From: Candidatus Woesearchaeota archaeon
Lineage (GTDB): Archaea; Nanobdellota; Nanobdellia; Woesearchaeales; UBA11716
Direction: 5' to 3'
DNA: 15,210 nucleotides
Assembly (NCBI GenBank): GCA_013329175.1
Contig: DUKR01000032.1
Coordinates: 1-15,210 of the forward strand
Shown: one piece after another, positions 6,642 to 14,420 of the stretch
Numbering within the stretch: the stretch's first letter is position 1
Layout: the number at the start of each line of letters is the position of its first letter
Translations under genes and position numbers: made by a program
The notes under the pieces: model-generated
The model's input: the letters and a program-made list of their open reading frames with translations, nothing else
What the model was told of the DNA's origin: nothing
Databases searched by the model: none

Positions 6642-6717
6642 TCACCCCCCCAAAGCAACTAACTAACAGTTGAACACTTTACCCTCGTAAAAATGAGTAC
6701 GGCATCAAAATAACAAC

Positions 6718-6726
6718 ACATTTATA
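6718..6726 (+). promoter_or_regulatory. TATA box for the cdc6-DP1-DP2 operon
   Basis: ACATTTATA is centred about 27 nt before the ATG at 6750, with no Shine-Dalgarno site between, consistent with a leaderless mRNA starting at or next to the ATG. Confidence 0.65.
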
Positions 6727-6749
6727 CCCCAACTTCTTTTGCAGTTATC

Positions 6750-7973
6750 ATGGGGGCAGATTCACTACACACCTTCTTCAGGGAATACCTGCAAAAAGAG
6801 CCGTTTTTTCTTGATAAGAAAGCGCTGCAGTCGCAATACATGCCCGAAACCATTGAGCATCGTGAAGAGCAGCAGCAGCAGCTAGCCCAAATTCTTGCGC
6901 CATGCCTTCGTGTGGAGCGGGGATCAAATATCTTTACCTACGGCAACACCGGAGCAGGAAAAACCCTCACTATCAAGTATATCCAGAATACCCTCCAACG
7001 CATCGCATCGCAAAGTGCAATTCCTCTCAGAATAGCCTACATCAACTGCAAGCTCAAGCGCGTCGCGGACACCGAATACCGGCTCATCGCCCAGGCAACA
7101 AAAGAGATTGAGGACGCAACGGGAAAGCCAATTCCGGCAACCGGCCTTCCGACAGACGAGGTATACAAGAAATTCTACGAGGCGGTTGACAGGAAAGAGC
7201 AGGCAGTCATACTCATTCTCGACGAGATTGACCAACTCATAAAAAAGGTAGGCGACGGTGTCCTCTACAACCTGATACGCATGAATGATGAGTTGGCAAG
7301 GGCGAAACTCACCCTTATTGGAATTTCCAACGACACCAAGCTTCTTGAGAACCTTGACCCAAGAGTCAAATCATCCCTGTTTTCAGAAGCGCTGCATTTT
7401 CCCCAGTACAACGCAATGCAGATACAGGACATCCTTAGAAAGCGCTCCAGCGTGGCGTTCAGGCAGGGAGCAGTAGGCACAGGAGTGATTGAGAAGTGCT
7501 CTGCCCTCGCGGCGAGGGACCAGGGCGATGCCCGAAGGGCTATAGATCTCCTGCGCGTCGCAGGAGAGCTTGTTGAGCGCGAAGGGGGGGAGCAGATAGC
7601 AATCAAGCACATTGACAGCGCAGAAGAAAAAATAGAGAAAGACTGCCTCGTTGACCTTGTCGCCGCACAGACAAGGCAGTTCCATGCCGTGCTCTATGCC
7701 CTTATCTCAAGCAGGAGAGACGGCCCGCTCAACACAGGGACAATTTATACCATCTACAAAGGCATCTGCGCGAAAGTCGCCTTGCCGCCCCTGACGCAGC
7801 GGAGGGTATCTGACATCATCAGCGAGTGCGACGGGCTTGGCATCATAACCCTCAACGTCATCTCAAAGGGAAGGTACGGCAGGACAAGCGAGATCTGCCT
7901 GACCATTTCTGAAAGCGCCATCTTTCGGATCAGCGAGCTGCTCAGAAAATCCCTTGACCTTGGCGAAGAGTGA
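6750..7973 (+). CDS. cdc6: Orc1/Cdc6 replication initiator
   Basis: This AAA+ ATPase binds origin recognition boxes, melts or marks the origin and helps load the MCM helicase. The 407 residues show Walker A G-N-T-G-A-G-K-T at 65-72, Walker B I-L-I-L-D-E-I-D at 154-161, sensor 1 G-I-S-N-D at 191-195, the L-D-P-R-V-K-S-S-L segment at 202-210 that carries the arginine typical of this family, and sensor 2 G-D-A-R-R-A-I-D-L at 259-267. Residues from about 300 on form the C-terminal winged-helix DNA-binding domain. Length and motif order are normal, so it should be active. The ATG at 6750 follows a well-placed TATA box. The gene lies beside its probable target (two ORB-like boxes at 6486-6641) and is followed after 3 nt by DP1, so initiator and replicase are likely co-transcribed. 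Confidence 0.97.
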   Translation: MGADSLHTFFREYLQKEPFFLDKKALQSQYMPETIEHREEQQQQLAQILAPCLRVERGSNIFTYGNTGAGKTLTIKYIQNTLQRIASQSAIPLRIAYINCKLKRVADTEYRLIAQATKEIEDATGKPIPATGLPTDEVYKKFYEAVDRKEQAVILILDEIDQLIKKVGDGVLYNLIRMNDELARAKLTLIGISNDTKLLENLDPRVKSSLFSEALHFPQYNAMQIQDILRKRSSVAFRQGAVGTGVIEKCSALAARDQGDARRAIDLLRVAGELVEREGGEQIAIKHIDSAEEKIEKDCLVDLVAAQTRQFHAVLYALISSRRDGPLNTGTIYTIYKGICAKVALPPLTQRRVSDIISECDGLGIITLNVISKGRYGRTSEICLTISESAIFRISELLRKSLDLGEE

Positions 7974-7976
7974 GCA

Positions 7977-9593
7977 ATGGCGCAGGAGCAGAAAACAAAA
8001 CAGGAGCTTGTATCCTATTTTCTTGAGAGGGAGATTCTCCTGAGCGAAGACGCCCTTGCCGCTCTGCACGAGGGCGCAAAGAAAGCAGAGGTCGCGGCGC
8101 TTTTGAGGGAGCAGGCAGACAAGGGAATTCTCCATCTCAGCAGGGACGTTCTTCAGCTTCTTGGGAAAGGGACGGTAGGCAACGCCAACTGGCACGACCT
8201 TGAGACCTCAAGGGCCATGCTTGAAAACGGCCGCAACAAGACCCTTTACCATCGTTTCCTTGAGCATCTCACCGAGCCTGATAAGCATACCGCCCCCCTG
8301 AAAGTAGAGGATCTCCCAAAAGTTTCGTTCCCTCAGGTGCGCATTATCACAAGCCACGACGAAGCACCCGCCAAACGGAGCGTCGCGGACTTTGTTGGCT
8401 ACTTCACCCAGCGTTACAAAAAGCTGGAGGCGATGCTTAGGGGCAGGCCCGAGGTGCAGAGCGCGATGTCCATCTCAAAAGTATTGCTGAGGAAAGACAA
8501 GGGAACGGTATCGGTGATAGGCATGGTCACCAGGAAAGAAGAAACAAAGAACGGCAACATCATCTTCACCCTAGAGGATACTACGGGCTCAGTCAAGGTG
8601 CACGTAAGCCAAACCAAAGAGGATATCTATACGCTGGCAAGGCAGATTGTCCCCGACGAGGTCATCGCAGTTGTCGGCACCAATCAGGGAAGCATCATTT
8701 TCTCAAACAAGATTATGCAGCCAGACCTCCCGGCATCCCACGAATTCAGGAAATCCCCCGACGAGACATACGCCCTCTTTCTCTCCGACCTCCATGTCGG
8801 CTCCAAAGAGTTTTTGGAGGACGACCTTCTCAGGTTCATTCAATGGATACAGGGAAAAACGGGCTCAGATGCCCAGCGCCAGCTCGCAAAAAAGGCCAAG
8901 TATCTTTTTATCGTAGGCGATCTCATTGACGGCGTCGGCATCTATCCTGGCCAGGAAAACGACCTTGCCATCCCCGACGTATGCGGTCAGTACGCCGCAT
9001 GCGCCAGATTCATAGCGCAGATACCACAGCGCATAAAAATTATCATCTGCCCAGGCAACCACGACGCAGTGCGCCTGGCAGAGCCCCAGCCAGTCCTCGA
9101 CAAGGGGTTTGCAAAGCCCCTCTACGAGCTCCCTAACGTCACCATGGTGTCAAATCCCAGCGTCGTCAACATCCATGCAAGCGAGGGATTCTCAGGATTT
9201 GACGTGCTGCTCTATCATGGCTATTCCTTTGATTACTACGTTGCAAACGTTGATGCCCTCAGGAATGCAGGAGGCTATGACCGGGCAGACCTGATAATGA
9301 AGTTCATGCTGAAGCGCAGGCATCTGGCGCCCACGCACGCCTCAACCCCCTACATCCCAGACTGCAGGCAGGATGCTCTGGTCATTGACCGAGTCCCTGA
9401 TATCTTTGCCACAGGCCACATCCACAAGTCAATAGCCGCAAACTACTGCGCTACCACCATGATCTGCGGCTCCTGCTGGCAGGCAAAGACGGCATACCAG
9501 GAAAAAGTAGGCCATCACCCAGAGCCGTCAAGGGTCCCTATCATCAACCTCCAGACAAGGGAAGTGAAAATTTTGAGATTTGGAAAGGAATAA
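7977..9593 (+). CDS. polB: DNA polymerase D small subunit DP1 (3'-5' exonuclease)
   Basis: This is the proofreading subunit of the archaeal replicative polymerase PolD, which works with DP2. The 538 residues comprise an N-terminal helical region (about 1-65), a poorly conserved linker, an OB fold (about 165-255) and a calcineurin-like phosphoesterase domain (about 265-538). All metal-binding motifs are visible: S-D-L-H-V-G-S at 270-276, G-D-L-I-D-G at 314-319, P-G-N-H-D at 359-363, Y-H-G-Y-S-F-D at 413-419 and T-G-H-I-H-K at 479-484, so the nuclease should be active, unlike the inactive eukaryotic B-subunits. It is somewhat shorter than the Pyrococcus protein, mostly in the N-terminal linker. 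ATG 7977 lies 3 nt after the cdc6 stop, so translation is probably coupled. The TAA stop at 9591-9593 sits 46 nt before the preferred DP2 start. Confidence 0.97.
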   Translation: MAQEQKTKQELVSYFLEREILLSEDALAALHEGAKKAEVAALLREQADKGILHLSRDVLQLLGKGTVGNANWHDLETSRAMLENGRNKTLYHRFLEHLTEPDKHTAPLKVEDLPKVSFPQVRIITSHDEAPAKRSVADFVGYFTQRYKKLEAMLRGRPEVQSAMSISKVLLRKDKGTVSVIGMVTRKEETKNGNIIFTLEDTTGSVKVHVSQTKEDIYTLARQIVPDEVIAVVGTNQGSIIFSNKIMQPDLPASHEFRKSPDETYALFLSDLHVGSKEFLEDDLLRFIQWIQGKTGSDAQRQLAKKAKYLFIVGDLIDGVGIYPGQENDLAIPDVCGQYAACARFIAQIPQRIKIIICPGNHDAVRLAEPQPVLDKGFAKPLYELPNVTMVSNPSVVNIHASEGFSGFDVLLYHGYSFDYYVANVDALRNAGGYDRADLIMKFMLKRRHLAPTHASTPYIPDCRQDALVIDRVPDIFATGHIHKSIAANYCATTMICGSCWQAKTAYQEKVGHHPEPSRVPIINLQTREVKILRFGKE

Positions 9594-9694
9594 TGGCCTG
9601 CCCACGCAAACCAGATTCAAACCTCACCAGGACCCAACCATGCCACCAACACAGGAATGCAGCCTTCTCATCGCAGCTTACTTTGCCGAGATAG
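9593..9694 (+). other. Short out-of-frame ORF with strong Shine-Dalgarno at the DP1/DP2 junction
   Basis: An ATG at 9593 overlaps the DP1 stop as TAATG and is preceded by GGAAAGGA (9582-9589), the best ribosome-binding site in the operon. It opens a 33-codon frame that differs from both DP1 and DP2 and stops at 9692-9694, inside the DP2 coding region. No similarity to a known peptide is seen. It could be chance or a translated leader that affects DP2 start. Confidence 0.25.
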
Positions 9695-12600
9695 ACGCTA
9701 AAGTCGAGCAGGCATACGATGTAGCAGGAAGGGCAAGAGCCAAAGGGCTTGACCCCGAGGAGAGAGTAGACATCCCTCTTGCCAGGAACATGGCTGAGCG
9801 GGTCGAGGGCCTCATATCAGCAGTCGCCCCACAGATAAATGGATCAGGCATCTCACGGCGCATAGGCGAACTGGAGAAGGAATACGGCTCGCTTGACTGG
9901 CGCGTCGCTCTCGCCATAGCAAAGGAGATCGCGCGGGAGAAGTTCTGCACCTTCGCCTCCCAGAAAGAGGCGATGGAAATAGGCATCCGCGTCGGCTTTG
10001 CTTATCTCACCATGGGGACGGTTGCTTCCCCCCTTGAGGGGTTTGTTGAGATCCGCCTTCGCAAACGAAAGGACGGCAGGGAATATTTCGCCATCAATTT
10101 CGCAGGGCCGGTCAGAAGCGCAGGAGGGACCGCTGCCGCTGTTGCCGTCCTCATGATAGACTACATACGCAAGGAGTTCGGCTTTGCGGCCTACGACCCA
10201 ACGGACCAGGAGATCCGAAGGTATGCGACAGAACTCTATGACTATCACGAGCGCGTCAACAACCTGCAATATCTTCCAAGCGAAGAGGAAATCCGATTTT
10301 TGGCTGAGCATCTCCCCCTCCAGCTAGACGGCGATCCATCAGAAGAGCTCGAGGTGTCAAACTACAAGGACCTGGCAAGAGTTGACACCAACCGCATCAG
10401 AAGCGGAGTCTGCCTGGTCATGGGAGAGGCAGTAGCTCAGAAGGCACAGAAGGTCTGGAGCAGGATGTCAAAATGGATGAAGGAGTTTGGCCTTGAGCAC
10501 TGGGTGTTCCTTGAGGAGTTCATAAGGCTCCAGAAATCAATCAAGGCAAAGAAAACAGGAGTATCAGCAGGCAAAGAAGGCGCCAAGCAGAAGATAACCC
10601 CTGTCTACACCTACATAGCGGATCTTGTCGCCGGAAGGCCGGTACTCTCCCACCCGCTAGCTAACGGCGGCTTTAGGCTCAGGTACGGAAGATGCAGGGT
10701 ATCAGGATATTCCTCAGCCGGCCTCAACCCCGCAGCCATGGTAGTTCTTAATGAGTACATTGGCATAGGGACGCAGCTCAAAGTTGAACGCCCAGGCAAA
10801 GCGGCAACCATTTCAGCCTGCGACACCATTGACGGCCCCATAGTCAGGCTTAAAGACGGAACGGTGTTGCAGCTGGATAGCGAAGAGGAGGCAAGAAAAG
10901 CAGCAAAAGAGGTAGCCGAGATACTCTACCTTGGCGACATCCTCTTCAATTACGGGGACTTCTATAATCGCGCGCATCCCCTTGTTCCCGCAGGATACTG
11001 CCCTGAATGGTGGGCGCTGGAGATGAAAAAAGAAGGGGACAGCGCAACCCTTGCCCTGCTTTCCAATTGCCCTGAAGAGGAGGTGAGAAAAGCGATGGAA
11101 GACCCCCTTCACACCAGGCCAAAGGCGGCGGCAGCGATTGCCCTGGCACGGGCGACAAAGACGCCGCTGCATCCAGCCTATACCTATTTCTGGAACACCC
11201 TGAAGAGAAGCGAGCTTGCAAGGCTTTTAGCATCGCTTCCTAAAGTCAAGATTATCAGCGAGGAGGGGAAGATCCTTCGCGCAACTCTTCCCAACGATAA
11301 GGACCTCAAGCGCATCCTTGAGCTCCTGGGCATCCCCCACACCGTTGTAGCAAACGAATATCTGGTGCTTGGAAAGAGCACCGCACGGGCATTTTGCGCA
11401 ACGCTCGGGATAGACAGGCAGAGCACAGAAAGCATCCAGCAGCTCGCGCAACAGCATGAGAATGAGGACACTCTCTCGCTTCTCCAGGTGCTATCAGGCA
11501 TGCTCATCAGGGATAAGGCGGGCACGTTCATCGGCGCAAGGATGGGCAGGCCCGAGAAGGCGAAGATGCGAAAGCTTACTGGCTCGCCGCACATGCTGTT
11601 TCCTGTTGGCAGCGAAGGAGGGAAGATGCGCTCCATGCAGTCAGCCCTTCAGAAAGGCAAGATAACCGCACAGTTCTCAAGGCAGTGGCTTGAGAAGCTC
11701 AAAGCAAGATACGGCGAGGTATTCACCCTGCAAGACGAATCAGCAGATGCTGCGTACGTTACTGCAGAGATTAATCTCACGCGCTATTTTCCTAAGGTTT
11801 TGGAGGGCCTTCATCTTTTGGCCTATCCGGACCTCATCAAGGGAGTGATAGGAACAAGCAACAGAGAGCACATACCAGAAGACCTCATGAAGGGCATCCT
11901 GCGCGCAAAGCACGACGTCTACGTCAACAAGGACGGAACAACTAGGTACGACATGACTCAGCTTGCCATAACCCACTTCACCCCCAAGGAGATTGGAACG
12001 CCGATACCAACACTTCGAAACATGGGATACACTACTGATGCCCACGGGAATCCTTTAGAGTCTTCTGACCAGATTCTTGAGCTTAAGCCTCAGGACATCA
12101 TCCTTCCCGCGTGCGCCGAATCGCAAGACGAGGGGGCAGACAAGGCTCTATTCAAGACCGCCCAGTTCATTGACGACCTCCTGCTTAATTTTTATGGCCT
12201 GCCCCCCTATTTTAACGCCGCAGGGCCGCAGGATATCATAGGCCATCTCGTGCTTGCCCTTGCTCCTCACACTTCAGCAGGCATCATCGCAAGGATTATT
12301 GGCTTTTCAAAGACGCAGGGGTTCTATGCCCATCCGGTGGTGCATGCTGCTACCAGGCGCGACTGCGATGGCGACGAGGCCTCAGTGACCCTGCTGATAG
12401 ATGCCCTGCTTAATTTCTCACGAAAGTTCCTTCCCAAGAACAGGGGCTCAACCCAGGACGCGCCGCTGGTCACAACATCAAGGCTCATCCCGGCAGAGGT
12501 TGATGACATGGTATTCGACCTTGACGTAGCGTGGGAATATCCTCTCAAGCTCTATGAGGCGGCGCTGGAGTACATGCCAGCGCACGAAGTTGAAATTGAC

Positions 12601-13113
12601 CAGATTGGAAAGAGGCTCCATACCCCGAGGCAATACGAGGGCATGGGATACACCCATGAGACTGCTTCCATGAACGCTGGCGTTCGCATCTCAGCCTACA
12701 AGACGCTGCCTTCGATGCAGGAGAAGCTCATGGGCCAGATGGATTTGGCTGAAAAGATCCGCGCAGTGGATGAGGCAGACGTAGCCCGCCTAGTAATCGA
12801 GAAGCATTTTATCAGGGACATCAGGGGCAATTTGAGGAAATTTTCCCAGCAGCAGTTCCGCTGTGTTGCCTGCAACACTAAATTCAGGCGCCCTCCGCTT
12901 GTCGGGAAATGCCTCTCCTGCGGCGGGAAGATAGTATTCACCATATCCGAAGGCTCGATAGTCAAGTACCTTGAGCCCACCATAAGCCTTGCTACAAAAT
13001 ACCATCTCCCCGCCTATCTTCAGCAGAGCATAGATTTGACCAGAAGGCGCGTTGAAGCGGTGTTTGGCAGGGACAAGGAGAAGCAGGAGGGGTTAGGAAG
13101 GTGGTTTGGGTAG
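9640..13113 (+). CDS. polC: DNA polymerase D large subunit DP2 (catalytic)
   Basis: This is the catalytic subunit of the archaeal replicative polymerase PolD, with a two-barrel core related to RNA polymerases. The 1157-residue product is complete and undivided. The N-terminus (YFAEIDAKVEQAYDVA.., DPEERVDIPLA, MAERVEGLI) matches the family, which favours ATG 9640; an in-frame TTG at 9580 would add 20 unlike residues and lies before the ribosome-binding site. The catalytic carboxylates are D910 and D912 in R-R-D-C-D-G-D-E. A zinc site C1075-x-x-C1078...C1091-x-x-C1094 follows. The last residues Q1149-E-G-L-G-R-W-F form a PCNA-interacting PIP box. No intein interrupts the gene, although inteins are common here in other archaea. 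The stop codon TAG (13111-13113) abuts the stop of the convergent neighbour. Confidence 0.98.
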   Translation: MPPTQECSLLIAAYFAEIDAKVEQAYDVAGRARAKGLDPEERVDIPLARNMAERVEGLISAVAPQINGSGISRRIGELEKEYGSLDWRVALAIAKEIAREKFCTFASQKEAMEIGIRVGFAYLTMGTVASPLEGFVEIRLRKRKDGREYFAINFAGPVRSAGGTAAAVAVLMIDYIRKEFGFAAYDPTDQEIRRYATELYDYHERVNNLQYLPSEEEIRFLAEHLPLQLDGDPSEELEVSNYKDLARVDTNRIRSGVCLVMGEAVAQKAQKVWSRMSKWMKEFGLEHWVFLEEFIRLQKSIKAKKTGVSAGKEGAKQKITPVYTYIADLVAGRPVLSHPLANGGFRLRYGRCRVSGYSSAGLNPAAMVVLNEYIGIGTQLKVERPGKAATISACDTIDGPIVRLKDGTVLQLDSEEEARKAAKEVAEILYLGDILFNYGDFYNRAHPLVPAGYCPEWWALEMKKEGDSATLALLSNCPEEEVRKAMEDPLHTRPKAAAAIALARATKTPLHPAYTYFWNTLKRSELARLLASLPKVKIISEEGKILRATLPNDKDLKRILELLGIPHTVVANEYLVLGKSTARAFCATLGIDRQSTESIQQLAQQHENEDTLSLLQVLSGMLIRDKAGTFIGARMGRPEKAKMRKLTGSPHMLFPVGSEGGKMRSMQSALQKGKITAQFSRQWLEKLKARYGEVFTLQDESADAAYVTAEINLTRYFPKVLEGLHLLAYPDLIKGVIGTSNREHIPEDLMKGILRAKHDVYVNKDGTTRYDMTQLAITHFTPKEIGTPIPTLRNMGYTTDAHGNPLESSDQILELKPQDIILPACAESQDEGADKALFKTAQFIDDLLLNFYGLPPYFNAAGPQDIIGHLVLALAPHTSAGIIARIIGFSKTQGFYAHPVVHAATRRDCDGDEASVTLLIDALLNFSRKFLPKNRGSTQDAPLVTTSRLIPAEVDDMVFDLDVAWEYPLKLYEAALEYMPAHEVEIDQIGKRLHTPRQYEGMGYTHETASMNAGVRISAYKTLPSMQEKLMGQMDLAEKIRAVDEADVARLVIEKHFIRDIRGNLRKFSQQQFRCVACNTKFRRPPLVGKCLSCGGKIVFTISEGSIVKYLEPTISLATKYHLPAYLQQSIDLTRRRVEAVFGRDKEKQEGLGRWFG

Positions 13114-14367
13114 CTATTTAACCATGGAAAGACGAGGAGAATACGCAGAACAGTATATCCTATCCAATATGTCAAAATACTCATATAAACATGGCTCAGT
13201 AGTTAGCAACTCCCTAGCTGCCGCATCCAACGCTTTAAGCGCGCCAAGACAAAGCGGGAGACATACATATGACGACAGATCGGAAAATTTCTCTCTATCC
13301 TCAACCAACCAAGCAGTATACTCTTTTGGGGATAATGTTGACCCTTTTTCTCTAATGACCCTGCTATGCGTCTTTGCAGTATCCATTGCGCTAATGTAGT
13401 TAAACATCGCCACTTGTAAAAGCCCCATGCGCTCAATGGTAATCTCCTCCGCCGGAAGGATCCTTTCTTTTTGTTTGGTTAAGCACTTCGTCTCGCGGCC
13501 ATACCCATCCACAAGTAATCTATAATGACGCGAGATGGCAAATATCTCTGCGCTAAAATATAATAAAGTTCCTACAGCGTATCTCATGTTTTCTAGCATA
13601 GTAGCATGGGGATTGTGCCCCGCCGAGCCGCCATGAGAAAGAGGCGCAGCGGTACTAGTATGGGAAGGGCGGGAGGCAAAGGGAACAAAAATCATAAAAA
13701 TATTATCCCTCGTTAATTCTTCCATTCCTTTTGTTATGGCAGCATACTCCTGCAAGGTGATAGGTACAGCAGGAAAATGCTGTTGAAGGTCATTAACCGC
13801 CCGAGCCAGAACATCCTGCAAATTATCCTTACAATCATATGCGGCGATAATGTCCTGCGCCAGCGTTAAAGACGCCCGCATATAAGGCATGAACCCCTTT
13901 GTTTTCTTCTGTATATACACTGCCTCTGAAGGGACGATGGCGGAAGAGATCTCGTCCATGCTTATTGGCTGAAGTACCCGCCTGAAATCGCCCATATAGC
14001 AGGAGAAATGCCTAGAAATGAGGTCATGATAAAGCCCCTTAACTTCATTGGCCTCTGTAATAATATCATCAATGGCCTTTCTTGACAATAATTGGATAGT
14101 AGAATCTTTACTTGCATAGCAATCCTCCAGCCTACTCAAGACCACCAGCAGGGCGCCCTCCAAACTGCTAAATCGCTCTTTTTCTGGTAATGTGTTGGCA
14201 TCTAAGCTATCGCAGAGGCTCTCCAGGTCACAGAGAAGGCACATGTGTTGAGCGGCAAACTGCTGAATTTTCAGATCATGAGGATCAAGCACTCCAAGTC
14301 CCATGCCGCTAAGGTAGTCCGCTTTGGGATTTAAACTCTGCGGCGAGGAGGCAACCGATGGAGCCAA
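13114..14367 (-). CDS. Hypothetical 417-residue helical protein
   Basis: I do not recognise this protein. The 417 residues are mostly predicted alpha-helical and soluble, with no TM segment or signal peptide. A Ser/His/Gly-rich loop (about 233-256, SRPSHTSTAAPLSHGGSAGH) separates two helical halves. Eleven Cys are scattered without a CxxC zinc pattern. The start is taken as TTG 14367, because a TATA box lies about 26 nt upstream; ATG 14304 (M22) is the alternative. The gene runs towards DP2 and its stop abuts the DP2 stop, so there is no room for a separate terminator. It is divergent from the kinase-like ORF at 14421 and shares a promoter region with it, so the two may act together. Base composition is lower in G+C than the replication genes. 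The continuous frame of over 1.2 kb supports a real gene. Confidence 0.7.
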   Translation of the reverse strand: MAPSVASSPQSLNPKADYLSGMGLGVLDPHDLKIQQFAAQHMCLLCDLESLCDSLDANTLPEKERFSSLEGALLVVLSRLEDCYASKDSTIQLLSRKAIDDIITEANEVKGLYHDLISRHFSCYMGDFRRVLQPISMDEISSAIVPSEAVYIQKKTKGFMPYMRASLTLAQDIIAAYDCKDNLQDVLARAVNDLQQHFPAVPITLQEYAAITKGMEELTRDNIFMIFVPFASRPSHTSTAAPLSHGGSAGHNPHATMLENMRYAVGTLLYFSAEIFAISRHYRLLVDGYGRETKCLTKQKERILPAEEITIERMGLLQVAMFNYISAMDTAKTHSRVIREKGSTLSPKEYTAWLVEDREKFSDLSSYVCLPLCLGALKALDAAARELLTTEPCLYEYFDILDRIYCSAYSPRLSMVK

Positions 14368-14389
14368 TAGTTACTAAAAAGTAGCAAAT

Positions 14390-14397
14390 TTTATAAA
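14390..14397. promoter_or_regulatory. Palindromic TATA box shared by divergent genes
   Basis: TTTATAAA is its own reverse complement. Its centre (14393.5) is 26.5 nt from the TTG start at 14367 on the minus strand and 27.5 nt from the ATG at 14421 on the plus strand. Both distances fit leaderless transcription. The in-frame ATG at 14397 overlaps the box and so is unlikely to be the start. Confidence 0.65.
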
Positions 14398-14420
14398 TGC
14401 GAGCCATCTCTAATCTTCGG

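Larger units (their letters stand above)
6482..6660. other. Candidate replication origin (oriC): inverted ORBs around an AT-rich tract
   Basis: The stretch lies in the 391-bp gap between divergent operons and directly upstream of orc1/cdc6, where archaeal origins are usually found. It contains two ORB-like elements in inverted orientation (minus strand 6505-6486 and plus strand 6621-6641), about 115 bp apart, with the G-strings pointing outward. Between them is an AT-rich pyrimidine/purine tract able to form hairpins, a likely duplex-unwinding element. Seen: boxes, tract and position. Known: Orc1/Cdc6 binds ORBs by a dyad plus a G-string. Inferred: origin activity. Confidence 0.75.

Noticed and set aside
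9640..13113. Intein inside DP2
   Set aside because: The family sequence runs without interruption through the catalytic R-R-D-C-D-G-D-E region, where inteins usually sit; no splice motifs or endonuclease domain are seen.
13106..13399. 97-codon plus-strand ORF overlapping the DP2 stop
   Set aside because: It lies opposite the longer 417-codon gene, has no family-like sequence, and its start is within the last codons of DP2; it is a shadow frame.
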